A program made the position numbers and the translations under genes. Under the pieces are notes generated by a model that ran no database searches, was not told the origin of the DNA, and saw only the letters and a list, made by a program, of their open reading frames with translations. Of a stretch of 64,000 bases of DNA, positions 35,601-48,900 are shown in pieces. Within the stretch, counting starts at the first letter, position 1. Every line of letters begins with the position of its first letter. Source of the DNA: Onchocerca volvulus (taxonomy: Eukaryota > Nematoda > Chromadorea > Rhabditida > Onchocercidae); NCBI GenBank assembly GCA_000499405.2, contig HG738137.1, forward strand, positions 24,389,676 through 24,453,675, given 5' to 3'.

Positions 35601-37409
35601 GAATGTTCAGTTGATCTCTGAATGTTTTATCTGATCAAAGTTAATTGAAACATTTTTCTTGATTTGTTTGAAAGATCAAGCAATATTTTCCGCACTACAA
35701 AATCACTCGTTTTCGAAAAACTAATATTTTCATACCATTACAGTAAAAATTAGCACTCAAAATCTGATGTATTCAAAATCAGTATCATTATAAAACTGAT
35801 AACTGTTAAGAAAAAAAAAGAAAAAATTATTCGCTTATCACATTTTTGTGGAATAATATAATATCTAAAAATATGAAGTTTTTTTCCCTCATTTTTCTGC
35901 TTAGTAATTTATTTGCTGAACTAAAACTATTGAAAATCAGTTGTGTTTAATTAAAATCAGTGCTGGAAAGTAATCAAGATAATTAATGTTAAATAAAATC
36001 TATGATTGAAATACATATCTATAGCAAATTTTGAAAATATTTTTTTGTTAAACATCATTTGTTTCGATGTTTGATGCTTATTTGCGATTAAGAAATCATT
36101 TATTTAGTATTCTCATTTCAATACAAAGCAGCTGTTACTTTTTTTATTTTGACATAGTGCAAATAATTTTTTTGAAACAAAAAGATTTTTTTTTATACAG
36201 ATTATTAGTCAGGAAGAACTAAGGAAAGAATTATTCTTTTTTGATTTGTTATTTTCTAGAAGGAACTGATCTGTCAGTAATCAATAACTTTAATGAACTA
36301 ATTATATAATGCATTATATATTCGAATCATCTCTGAAACTTCATTCATTTTTTCTTTTTAATCAAAATTTTCATTGATTATTAATTTATCTCTGAAGAAA
36401 TTCAGCTCAGACATTTTCTTATGGCATAATAATAAATGAAAAACGATACATTCTATTCTGATAAATAATTAGGAGTCATTTGAAAAAAATACCCAAAAAT
36501 ATTTAGCGTTGAATAACAGATAATTCTTCAAATATGCGATATCGAGAAGAAATTTATCATATCAAATGTATTACATTATTTTAAGGAAAGTAAATTTAAT
36601 CCATTTATCTACCAAATTTTACGACTTATTGATCAATCCCTATTTTTGATTTTACCTGACTTCAGACATTGATTCTCATTACATATACACATATACATTA
36701 TATCAATTTCCATATTTTCATATTTTATATTTTTATTATTTGAAAAATGACATGAAACTGATTGATTAAAATGTGGAAGTGCTTATTTACCTATTTTTCT
36801 TTTGCAAGCATTGCTGCTTTAATAGAAAAGTTTGAAAGGGGAAAAAAAGTTTTATTATCTTAATAATTACACATTTGTGACAAATTACAATTAGGATATA
36901 GCGGAATTAATTATTTATATGCACAATGGATTTTTGTAAGGAAAAAAATTATACGCATATTATTGCATCAGTAATAAAAGTTTTGCAAGATTTCCAATGA
37001 TTGATTTGATAAAATAATTTCTTTTTTTCGATATTCAATATTGTTCAACAAATTTTTCGATCTGGCATATACTTATTCGTTTTTGCATTTTTTGGGTTTT
37101 ATTAAATTCATTTTTCCTTTTCTTTTTTTTTTTTATTTTTCAATCAACAATTCTTTTATTGATCGAAATTGATTTGTGATTTATCGAAGCCAAAATGTTC
37201 CTATGGACAGAAAAAACATCAGATGCCTATCTGAAAACCGTAAATATTATTCATCAATAAAGAAAGTGTAACAAATGAATTGTAATGATTAAATAGAATG
37301 GGATATTGCAGACTGGAAATATATTCATTCAGGTTTTTTTGATTTGGAGGATTTCTTCAAGATTCATGTTTCCTTCTTTCTTTCCATTTTTTCTTTTTCT
37401 TTCGATACA
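32627..37409. other. Intergenic region between PP2C and unc-1
   Basis: About 4.8 kb holding the 5' flank of the phosphatase gene and the 3' flank of unc-1. AATAAA signals for unc-1 on the minus strand are visible at 37160-37155 and 37137-37132, about 250 nt past the stop. Open frames at 32635-32928 (+), 34394-34585 (+) and 35119-35355 (-) have no recognised family, no clear splice context and AT-driven composition; I do not call them genes. Confidence 0.5.
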
Positions 37410-40400
37410 TTAATTATCTTTTTTCATAAATGCTCCAAACATTTCTACCGGTACAGGAAATACGATTGTTGAATTATGTTCTGCTCTGCAAAACATTATT
37501 TTTCAAAGATCGATATTTTTTATCATTACTTCATTCATCCCTGATAACTTATACTGGTATCATCTATTGTTACTTTGTCATTTATCAAATTATTTTTATC
37601 ATTTATTATTATCATCTATATTTCGTATTATTACTTTACTAGTTGCAAATGTAACAAATAAATCTAAAAGATCTAAATTAATTGGATTGTTGACAAACAA
37701 GAGATATACATCTAACTGAATGATGAAACAGGTCTAAGTACTTTTTTGAAACTACGAATTTTAAGAAAAAAAAAAAGATCATACGCGATACTATTCAATG
37801 CTTGAAGATGTCGCAATTGTAAAGCTACCGGATTAGATTGGATTACATCGGCGGCTTCTTTAAGTGCTCGAGATGCCTTCAATTAGATAAATAAATATTA
37901 TAAAACTGAGTAAATGGTATATAAATAATTTGATGAAATTGAATACTGCAAAAATTTCATATTATATTAGTTTTTACAACTGCACATGAAATGAATGATA
38001 AATGATATATTTTTGTTTCTAATATTTCGCTAAAATTTCAGTCTTTTGATTCATATATTTTTATAAAGTTATCAAAAGAGAACTATTTCAATTAAAATTC
38101 ATATATTAGAATTATTATATATTATGATTATCATTTAGAAAATATACTCCATAAATAAATGATATATTGCATGTACAGAGATGTAACATTGTTTAAATAG
38201 TAAAAATGTTTATTGACATTTGAACAATCTCGAATTTCTGTGAAGATATATTGAATGATCAAAGAAGTGATAGGGAAAGACTTGATTTTTTTTTTCAGTA
38301 AATTTTAAGCGAAAACTTACTTTCTGTTCACCTTCCGCTGCAACTACTTTGGCACGAGCTTCACGTGCAGCTTCTGCTTCTGCTGCCATTGCACGTGTTA
38401 ACTGTTGAGGTAATCTGATATCTTTTACTTCCACTCGTTCTACCTGTAAATTTCATCATAAGAAAGCATTGAATGGAATCATCTTCTTAGTTAATAACAT
38501 TAAAAAATTGTCCTGAGATTTTCCAATAACTACCTTTCTTCTATTGATATGTATGTGAAAAGTTAAAGTTCCAAAATACAAATATATCCAAAAAAAAAAA
38601 AAAAAAAAAAAGTAAAAATTGAATGTTCATTGTAGCTTTTGACATAACGTTTCAAGTTCTTCACCGATTGCTTCGAAATTTTGACATAACGTTCTATTCT
38701 TAAGGATAAACATGTTTCCCGCCAAAACGGTCCGTTAACAGACAAACAAAGTGAGATCAACCAGTCATTAATTCACTGTTAGCTAATAGTCGACAAATAA
38801 TCTATATAAATAAAATTTCGAATGTTCATTTGGCTTTTGACACAACGTTTCATATATGCCTGTTATAGCTGTGATCGGTAAAAGTAAATAAGCGGACATT
38901 TTTATTTATATAGATTAGCTGGATCGGACATGCTGAGCATGATCGAATACAGCCAATATATAAATTTAAAAAAAAAAAAAAAAAATTTAAACCTTAACGC
39001 CCCAATGTTCTGTTCCTTCATCCAAAATGGTTTCACAAAGTTGTGCAATGGCTTCTCTTTCTGTCAACATCTCCGTTAATGTTTTCATGCCTAAAATTAC
39101 ATGACCATTTTTTCTTTTCCTTTGAACTTTATATGTTCATGATTGATTTAAAATCTAACTTGAATGCTGCCATATTATTACGACTATAATTTAGCTTAGT
39201 CTAGTTTAAAATAAATATTGGAAAACTTTGCCCTGAAAAAGATACACATCCTTTTTTTTTTCCAAATTTAAGATATAAATTAGATCTTTAGCTAAAAAAA
39301 AAAAATCTGAAAATTTGAATTAAGATAATGAAAAATTTGCCATTTTTTCTAAGAAAAAAGAAAAAGAAACACATTGTTTAACTAATTGTTATTTTTTTTA
39401 TTTTTGGGCGAGATAATCAATTTTATCAATCGTTTTTGAATGAATATAATCAAATTTTTAAGTCTTGTTAAAAATACAACTTTTTATAATAAATGCTTTT
39501 TTCATAACACTACTTATTCAAAAGTTAATAATCTCAAATATTTTTTTTTAAATGTCCTTTTTTACATCTTTATCCGAGATTACATCAACTACCTTTATTA
39601 TAATTTAAGTATTCTGAAATTTAAATTTTTAAAGTTGAAAAAATATCAACGTTAGATGATTTGAATAAATAATTAATCTACCGAGCGCATTACGCAAAGT
39701 TGTTTGAGCGAGTAATTTAGTAGAATATATGGCATCATCGACATTGTTTACGGAAGCAATAGGATCAGAAGTACGGAAATAGACGACAGCATCAACAGAT
39801 ACCGTTACTGAATCTTTCGAAAGAATCTCTTGCGGAGGCACTGCATATGAAACAACCCTAAAGAATTGGATGCAATTAATTTAAACAGAACTTTCTAATA
39901 TCAACCGTTTTTGAAGATTTTATTTTTCTTATCTTTTCAATAAATTTATTTTGATAATGAAGTATTTTGTATGATATTTATAAATTAATTAGAACTTTAG
40001 CTTTTTTTAAATAATAATGATAATAATTAGATATTTTGAGACTTTCATCTCGTTTCTTCTTGCATAAGATACTAAAATTGATAACATTTTCAAAAGAAAC
40101 AAAAATCTTCAACTTCATTTCATTTCATAGAAAAAAGAAAAAGAAAGAAATGAAAAAATTTTAAAATTAGGAATAGCTGATGAAAAAAAAAGAAAGAAAA
40201 AGGACGGAAAAAGAAACAAAGAAAGAGAGAAACAGTACATTTTGCCATGTTAATTTGTTGTAAGAGAATCTTTCGAGTCTTTTCAATATGAAATCATTCC
40301 ATATAAAATCATTTCAAAAATCTTGCTTATTCAATCATAAAAAAAACACATTAAATATTAAAAATGCATATAGTGAGAATACCGTGTAACTATTGAAAAT

Positions 40401-43096
40401 TAATCATTTTTGAAGAGAAAAATGTGACAAATTATGCATAATCAATGAAATTTATGTGCTTCGTTTGGATGATTTTAAAGGCAAAATTGATTTTGGTTTG
40501 CCAAAAAAAAAAAAAAAAAAGGGAGAAAAAAAAAATTTCGTTTCGTTTTTTTTTGCAAAATAGATGAATGAATTCTTTGGCTATTATTTAAGAATAAAAT
40601 AATTGCTTAAATATTTTGCGAAAGATTTAAATATTCAGTTAGATTTAGGAGGTTTTGAAATTTAGATAATATAATGATCGAAGAAAATGTATGTATACTG
40701 ATAATTTACTGCCATTTTTGTTGTTACTATTAATTGGTTTTTTTTTTCTTTGAAACAATACAAATCGCATAATTACTAAATTGTTATATTCATCATAAAA
40801 TTCTTTGATTCTCTTGAAAGAAAATATTAAATTTGTAATTTATTTCAATAGAAGTTACAAAAACATCCCTTTATATGAAAAACTATTCAATCACAATATT
40901 TTCACTAATTTTCATTCTTATCTTGAAAAAAAAAATTTTTTTGTTTTTAGTTTTGTTTGCTTTACAAATATGAAAGAGAAGGTTCTGTAATATTGATTGC
41001 TTTCGCATTTGTTTTTAACCAATGTGCACTATTAAATGTAACTGATTGATTTCTTAGCTAAAATTTCATCCAAAGTTTCATTTTTTCTTTCATTTTCGAA
41101 TTTATGAATGTTAATTTGTTGAATAATTGCTTCATGATGGCCAAATGATTCAGTAATTTATTATTTAATAATTCACTATTGTTTTCTTTTTCTTCTCGGT
41201 TAATTCAGCGAATATCCAAATATCGCGTTTATCGTAGATGTGATTATTAGTTTATAAATAAAGCTTAAATAGTAAACATGCAATTCAATTTTAGTATAGC
41301 TCTATACAAACGAAGTAAAATCTTCAATTCGTATAGCAAAAAATTGTTATGAAATTTGTTTTTGCTAGTCTAAAATATAATTTACGGCTTTACTTGGCTC
41401 AAATGACAATAGGTTTATTCAGCTTAAGTGATGTTAGCTTCATTCGGTTTTAATGATGTTAGCTTTATTTGGCTTAAATTATGCTCATTTTATTTAGCTG
41501 AAATGTTCGGCTTAAATGATGATAGTCGAAAATTCATAAATTTTCACGTATTCAGAATTTTCACCTAACTAATTATTAGAGATTAGAGGAAGGAGAAACA
41601 GATCAGTTATCGTTAACAATATCATTTGTAGTGAAATATAAAAACAAATAGTTTGTGATTGTTTTCAGATACGAATTCGAGGGTAAGAAAAAGTCTCGTA
41701 TTACATTCTGTTCGCGATTTTATGTTCTTTTCAAAAAAAAAAAAAAAAAAATTTAACTCTTCGAAATTTTTATCACAATCTTTTTACTATTCAACTTCAC
41801 AGGAAAATATTTGTTTTGCACATTAATTTCTACTGAAATATTAACGGAAAAACATTAATTTAATCCCAAAAAAAAAGAAAAAAAAATTCGGATGAAGAGA
41901 ATTAATAGATATTAACCTGCAAAGATTGAATGATCAAAACTTTTAATAAATACTTATCATTTAAATATATTCAATTTTATTTTTATGCATCATTTTGTAT
42001 CTGTGATAATTATTTTGGATCCTGAAATGATAAAGAATGAAGTTATATTTCAAATTTTTTTCATATTTTTTCAAAAAATTTAGTGATAATTTTTAAAGGG
42101 TAGGTATATAAAACTTTAGAAGTATAATCGGTCAAAAATACTATTTATAATGATAAAAATAACAAAAGTTGGTAATGTTGAATATTTTCAAGCTGTAACA
42201 GATAACAAAATAAGAAATGAAAAAAAGAATCAATGCATTTGAAATAAATAAAGCATTAACTAACAGATAATTAATGCTTTTTTTTTTTAGTTTTAATACT
42301 AATAGTGAAGTACGGTAGCGGTATACTGTAATAGATATCGTATGTGGGATATAAGAAAAAAAAATAACCTAAGATCAATTTTCCTGTATGTATCGATGCA
42401 AGGTATAACGAATATCATGCCCGGTCCACGAGCGCCACCAAAAACCAGTCGACCAATTCGAAATATTACTACTCTTTCGTACTCTTTTATAACCTATTTA
42501 ATAAAATAATTCATTTCACATATCCATTTACAGATTTTTATAACAACAATTAATTGAAACATTATTCAATTATTAAGTAAAATTTGCAAAAGAAATTTAT
42601 ATATTTACCTTTAAGCAAACACACATAGAAAATGGAAATGTAATTATGATTAGAATCCACGAAAGCACTAACAGTGCATAACCAAATATGGTACCAATCG
42701 TTTCATAATCTGGAGGTACATCCTGAAATCGAAATAGGATTATAGCAAAGGCAAACGATTGGTCATATTAGTATTGAAGGAGGCAAAAAATATTTCGTTC
42801 TTCCAGAAGCTTGATGCATATCGCTAGGATATTGTAACTTTAAGCATTTTTAGGATTTGATAAAAGATCTACCGAATTAAATGAAAAACCTTCAATAACC
42901 GGGTACTGTAATTCTTATGACCATATCCATGACACACAATTTATGTCACTATCAAAAGACACATTATACTGAGTATAATGCCTACTGTAATTTTAGAATA
43001 GAAAGAAATTGAAAATAAATTCAAAAAATTTCGATTTACCTGATTAGAAGAAGGTGTTACCCATTGTGGGTCCGTCCGGGCATTTTTTGAAGACAT
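37410..43096 (-). CDS. unc-1: Stomatin UNC-1 (8 exons, 286 aa)
   Basis: Exons: 43096-43040, 42722-42609, 42493-42369, 39857-39682, 39090-38993, 38443-38321, 37876-37785, 37485-37410; 861 nt in one frame. The protein follows C. elegans UNC-1 (285 aa) almost residue for residue, from [20 protein letters not shown] to the C-terminal [20 protein letters not shown]. Residues 30-56 form the stomatin membrane hairpin with Pro49; the SPFH/band 7 domain follows ([60 protein letters not shown]), then the Ala/Glu-rich C-terminal helix ([20 protein letters not shown]). UNC-1 is a cytoplasmic-face membrane protein that regulates UNC-9 gap junctions and channels in neurons and muscle, and anaesthetic sensitivity; the same role is inferred here. 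ATG 43096 is chosen because it matches the UNC-1 N-terminus ([13 protein letters not shown]). All introns are GT-AG. Confidence 0.96.
38580..38960. mobile_element. Helitron-like non-autonomous fragments in unc-1 intron 5
   Basis: Two related segments in tandem: 38611-38700 and 38808-38850 both read AAT(G)TTCATT…CTTTTGACA(T/C)AACGTTTCA. The first contains the window-wide repeat CAAGTTCTTCACCGATTGCT. The second starts at 38799 with AATCTATATAAATAAAA, and the same 17 bases occur inverted at 38916-38900, about 118 bp apart. A short hairpin (ATGCTGAGCAT) follows at about 38930-38940. TCTATATAAATAAAA-like ends resemble Helitron 5' termini, and a similar end occurs at 61271 beside a Helitron helicase. 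Confidence 0.5.
41385..41525. repeat. Degenerate ~26-bp tandem repeat in unc-1 intron 3
   Basis: About five imperfect copies of a unit resembling TTCGGCTTAAATGATGTTAG, diverged by substitutions and small indels. It lies in the 2.5-kb intron between the exons at 42369 and 39857. Confidence 0.75.
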
Positions 43097-43145
43097 CGAC
43101 CCGTTGGAACCCAACTCCGTCTTAACGTACACTTTTGATCCGTCT
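43094..43145 (-). promoter_or_regulatory. 5' acceptor of unc-1, probable SL trans-splice site
   Basis: TTTTTAG with AG at 43145-43144 lies 47 nt upstream of ATG 43096, a good nematode acceptor. If the spliced leader joins here, the 5' UTR is 47 nt. The reading frame is open back to the acceptor (GSKVYVKTELGSNGS precedes the Met), so it could alternatively be an internal splice site of a longer isoform. Confidence 0.5.
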
Positions 43146-44439
43146 AAAAATTAATTTAATTTATGGAATTATACAGCTATTAATTATATTATGAAAATAT
43201 TGTGTTGCTAATATAATAACAAGAATAGAACAAGAATTAATCATGAAAAATTCGAACAAGAACAAATGAATAATTAGCATTTACGAAGTGTAAAATAATT
43301 ATAGTGAAATGAATTAAGCATATAGAATCTAGAGAACATTTAGGTGTATTTGATTTATATTTCGATGATTCATTCTTGGATCGTTAAATAAAAATGACAT
43401 GAAAGTTGTAAAAATCGGATACTTAATAAAAGTGACCAATCTTTGCTGTTATTCAATGTTGGTCTTTACTAAACTAAATTAAATTCATTTTTGAACTAAA
43501 AAGCGTGTATTTTTTAATTCAAAATTTTTTTGGAAAATCAATTTACTTCATAATTAATCTTTATTACATATGCGAATTTATTGCTATATTAATATTCATT
43601 GAATTATAAAGTGCTAATTTTTAGAAATTAGCCAAATTCTATAAATTAACTAATTGATAAGATTGTCATTTAATCTTTCTATCCTAGATTAAGCCAAAAG
43701 ATTCAGTATTCATAGTATATATGAGACAAACTCATATGTCATATTATGATGGAGAAGAATAATCTTTATAATCGTCCCAATCCTTTTTTCATATTTTCAT
43801 TTTTACAATTTCAAAAATTTAACAATGGTCTGCGATAGGTCAAATCAAAACAAATGCATTGAATTGCTAAATTGAAAATATTTGATAAAGAAAAATGAAG
43901 AAAATTATGCAAAAATTATAATAAAAGGTTATGTGCTAAAAAAAAAAAAAAAAGCTTTCATTTATGATTTGCAAAAGGAAGGAAATGAAATATTTTAATC
44001 AACTTTTCGAATGCATCTATTGCATGAATTTCTATCATCTATATAAAATTTTTATCCTGAAATGTTTGTACAATTATATGATTAGTTATTAGTTTTCGCA
44101 TATATTCGTTGGAAAAAATTAACCAACACTTGAAAAGCAAGCTTGAATTCCTTCAAAACAATGAATTGGTAAGCAATCTAAGTTAAAAATTACAATTACA
44201 TGTGTTAATCATAATTGCCAGCTGTCGTGAGTAAAACGATATATTTTATAACATAAATATGATAGAATAATCAAAATATTTGTAGTATTTCTCAGTCAAT
44301 TGAATCATTTATCCAAATGTTTTCCTTTAATCTAAAACAAAAACCTTTGTTCTTTCATCCTCCAATTTGCTGATGCTTGTATGCATTGTTTATCTCTTAT
44401 CTTTGTCCCTGATAATCAAATCATTCGTATAAAATTTTG

Positions 44440-44900
44440 TGAGACCAAGGATTATTGATATAAAAGAAACTTCTAGCTTTAATCAGTCACGAAATCAGTC
44501 GCTAATCACTCAGTAATTATTCAGTGATAACATAGTCAATCAACTTAACAGTAACTCAACTCACTCGACAGTCAATATCCTCCAATTCAATTCAATCCAT
44601 CTGTGCTACAACCAAGCGATTAATTATAATCGTGATTTGAGATATAACCACCATAATGGAATCCATCAAATATCGATTTCAATCATATAATTAAGAATTT
44701 TCTGTTCAGACCGAAATCGATTTAAAATAGATTTTTCACGATTATTTAAGATTTTTTTCACGATAAATATATGGTTATTGTTTTATCTGATTTTATTCTA
44801 TCTTGTAACGTAGAAAAAGGAATCATTCCTTTCTGAAACAGTAAAACTTTCCTCATCAAAGATTTGTCTCTGTCACAACATGAAAAATTTACTCAACACC
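44440..44900 (+). promoter_or_regulatory. TATA-box island, candidate promoter or solo LTR
   Basis: TATAAAAG at 44458-44465 is followed about 20 bp later by a cluster of TCAGT/CTCAGT/TCAGTG motifs (44482-44530), which resemble initiator elements, then by CAACTCACTCGACAGTC-type sequence that is less AT-rich than its surroundings. A 12-codon frame starts at ATG 44656. TATA plus TCAGT is common in arthropod/nematode LTRs and in strong promoters. No paired LTR was found, so the nature is unresolved. Confidence 0.3.
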
Positions 44901-45542
44901 AGCTAAATTTACAATTAAATTTGTCTGATTCGAAAATATCACAATTAAATTAGCGTACATGACAAATCGAATAGCATTATCATTCAGTAAATTTATTGCA
45001 TTGGATATAATTTTGATAATGTAAATAAATTTAATCTTACTAGAGTAATATTTTTGAAAACAGAGCAATAATTCAATAAATAATCAAAATTAATAATTAG
45101 TAAAAGATAATCAGAAATAAAAATTAAGAAAATTATCAGAGAAAGAAAAAATAAAAAAATTTCAAAGAATATTCGCATTAGGCTATCAAGATTTAGGCTT
45201 ATGATAAGAGAATAATATTAAATCCTTTATGATGACGTCAAAATGTTGAAAAAAAGAGCCAAGATTAAGAATGATGATTGATGATGTTATGTAAATACGC
45301 AAAAAATATATAACACAGAGAAATAAAAAGCTCCACCTTATTAAATTTATAAAATTATTTACAGAGATGTTTTAACACTTGGCCAAATACTAGTAAGGAA
45401 TTTTTTTGTTATATATGATGACAATTTTTAAAAAATATTGATTTGAAATCATAAAAAAGATGAAAAAGGAAAGGGCAAAAGATCTCAAAGTCTTAATTTT
45501 CCCGAGAAAAAAAAGAAACGAAAGATGAATCAAATGTGAATA

Positions 45543-45545
<3 letters not shown>

Positions 45546-45577
<32 letters not shown>
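45546..45577. repeat. Long poly(A) tract
   Basis: About 30 consecutive A residues followed by TTTGC, the longest homopolymer noticed in the window. No element body with a retroposon signature was recognised upstream. Confidence 0.8.
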
Positions 45578-45578
<1 letters not shown>

Positions 45579-45689
45579 CTTTCATTTATTTAATAACCAA
45601 TAAAGCGCGCAGTATATATTATAGTTTAAAATTTAGTTAAAATTGATATTAACATTTTTAAAATCGAATAAATTATCAAAATCTAAAAT

Positions 45690-45960
45690 TTTGTTTGGGA
45701 ATGATTGAAGAGAAAGTAAGAAGAAATTTGAGAAGACATCAGTTGGCATGAGATTGAATCGTCAATTCGCAAGAATTTATAATGATAAGTTGAAAGGAGG
45801 AGGAGGAGGTATAAGACAGAGAGATATTTGCTATTTCCTCCAATCCGTTACAGCCTTTTAAAGCTTCCTTCAGATCGATTCGATGAAATTTGATTAAAGG
45901 AATGAAGACAGAGACATTGCTTGCGACGACGACGAGATGAAAATTGAAATAAACTATACA
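45690..45960. other. Less AT-rich island, function unknown
   Basis: Within 10 kb of A/T-rich DNA, this 270-bp stretch has purine-rich blocks (GGAGGAGGAGG at about 45796-45807, GCGACGACGACGAG at about 45922-45935) and mixed composition. No convincing coding frame is seen on either strand. It may be a regulatory element or untranslated exon. Confidence 0.25.
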
Positions 45961-48900
45961 ACTGCTATTTCTTATAACTAAAAATGTATCTATTTTAAGC
46001 TAAAATAAGCAAAAAAATTGTTTTTTTTTTTTTTTAAATTTTAAAATCAAAACAATAGATGCATATACACAGATGGAATTATTCAAACGGAAAAAAGAAA
46101 GCATTCTATTCATTTCGAAGTCGCTCAAATTTCAATTAATAATTTGTAAAATTTGTATAAAAAGTAAATCGTTTGATGTTTATTTTTGTGAATAAATTTT
46201 CAGCAAATATTTGACTTCTTTCACTTTTTTTTTCTTTTTTTCTTTTAAGAAGAAGAAAATATCCTAAATTATCAATCATTTTGATTTTGCATATTAATTG
46301 ATATGATTATGTTGCACTAAATTATCATTTATCAACTTTGCAAATTAGAATGTAAAATCATATATTTTCTTTACATATTCGAATGAAATATTATATTATT
46401 ATATATTTTTTTAAATAAATCATTTTTAGTAATTTGATTAAGCATTATAAATTAAGAGTAAGCGATATTAATTAAATTCAAATATCATCATGAAAATATC
46501 AAAACTATCCTCCATATAATTATTTGTGATTATATATACATATGATAATGGATAAAAATAATACAGAAATGAAAAAAAAAGAAATGATAAGTCACTCGTG
46601 TAAATGTTATTTTAAAATTTGCGAAGTTTTTAATCAAACAAAGAAATTATCTGAAATTTAAAATGAAATGAATAAAATTTGTCATATACATCTGAACAAC
46701 AATAATTTTTTTTAATTTTATGTTATTCGATATTAGGTATTGTGAATATCTTATAATGATGTCATCCCTTTTTTCATTTTATTCCGAAATTATACTTCAA
46801 TTGAGTAAAAATTTCAATTCATCTTTCGTTTTCTTTGAAAGTTCATTTTAAATATGTTTGGATTTTGTTTTAATTATTGATGTAATTCTTGAGAATAGGA
46901 CTTTTTCCTTAAATTTTTTATATCGTTCCATGAATTCATTAAACACTCTGCCGAAAAATTATACTCTGCGTAATTTAGTAATTGAAGATATAATTTTTAG
47001 CAACTTTTTTTTGTGATTAAAAATATAATTTTTAGTGGAAATTAATTTGATAGCTCAGAATATCATAAGTTAGCAGCCAAAGCTTTTTTTTTCAGTCATT
47101 AAAAATTACAACAATAAAATATAAAATGAAATATTTCATTGATTTCCGATAATTTTTATAATGATTTTAGTGTCTGGAATTAAAATATACAAAATATTTT
47201 ATATCGATAATAATGCCATTTTGAATGTATGCATATAAATATATTAGATATATTATTCGATTCATTTTTATTTCTCCAATACATAATCGAAAGTAATAGC
47301 AAGCAAATATTGTTGTAAAAGTAAGTATCTCGCTTTCAAAATTGACTAAAAATCGATAATTTTCAACTGTTTAAGTCTTTTTCTATTTTTATTTATTTGA
47401 TAAAATCTTGTTTGCTACTCTTTTTCGTCCGATAATTCATGAAATATAAAAAAGAAAAATATATATCGAATGATTCGTAATATCAGTAGGCAAAAGTTTG
47501 ATTAGATGCTAAATTCATATGAAATAGAATTAAATTGAAGAAAAGCAGAAATTTATATCAAAGTATGGTAGGATAATAAATATTATTTAAATTTTTATTT
47601 CGAAATTATTTCGATTTATTTCTTCTTTTTTTTATCTAATAAGATGATTTTTATCATTCATTATCACACCATATAATCATTATATACACATAAGGAATTC
47701 ATTTCAAAAATATACACCAATCATTCCTCTAAAAATAAATAAAAATGTTTTCTTTTAAAAAAGTTATAAAGATAAAAACAGAAAAAAAAAGAAAAAAAAC
47801 AATCTTTTAAATTTGACAACTATTAAATTATATTTCTTGTTCAATCATAAAACTTTAAATTTTAAAATTGCCAAATTATATTTTTAGTAGAAGTAATGTG
47901 CATGCATAATAATAATAATAATGTATTTTGAGAAAAAAATATAAAAATTAACGAAATTTTTAAATACATAATTTGCCAATTAATTAAAAAATTTTCATTC
48001 CTTGTATTAAATGAACTGATTGCTCGTTCAAAAAGAAAAAAAAAAATCAATTTATGAAATAATTTTTTTCATTTTCGTTACTAAATTTTTTGGAAAGTAA
48101 ATTGATAATTTCGAGAAAAAAGTTTGAAAAATTGTGCTTCATTTTTTTTTTCTGTCTAAGAGAAGAATTATAACTGAAATAAAATATATTGGAAATAGAA
48201 AAAATTTAATTAAAAATCGGGAAAAAATATTTGATTGATTCCTGCAATAAATTTCGTTTATTTTTTTTTTTTTTTTCGTTAAGAATCATTCAAGTTAATA
48301 TTTCAAAAAGTCATTCAACACTACTACTATAATGATTTGATTATATATTTGATAAGCATAAAAGATGCGTAAAGTGGGAAAAACGAAATTAGAAATGTTA
48401 GAAAACAATTAGTCCACATCCTTCGGAAAAAAAAAAAAAAAACAGCAATTAACTTAGGGAATTAAATAAAAAAATTAAATGTGATTAAATTTTATTCTGA
48501 ATTCGTTCACTGATATTGTGTATATTGCAAAATTGATTTCTAATCATCTGAAATTTCAACAATTATGCGTTTAAAAGAAAATTTATCGTTATAAAGTAAA
48601 AATAATCAAATAAAAAATAATATCAATCAGACAAAAAAATTTCGTAAAATTTATTTTTATATGTTTGAAAACAAAAAAAAGCTAACGATATCATCAATAA
48701 CTACTAAAATATTTCTTAATGTTTGATTCTAGAGAGAGATAAAATTGTATTAAAGCAACAAAAAAAAGAAAAAAAAATAAAAATTTAAAAATTTGACATG
48801 AAAAAATTGAAATTAATTTTGCTAAAAATATATTGAAAAGTTGACGTAAATGAATAATAATAGCTAAATTGAAAAAAGAAAGCTATTGAAGGTAAGAAAA

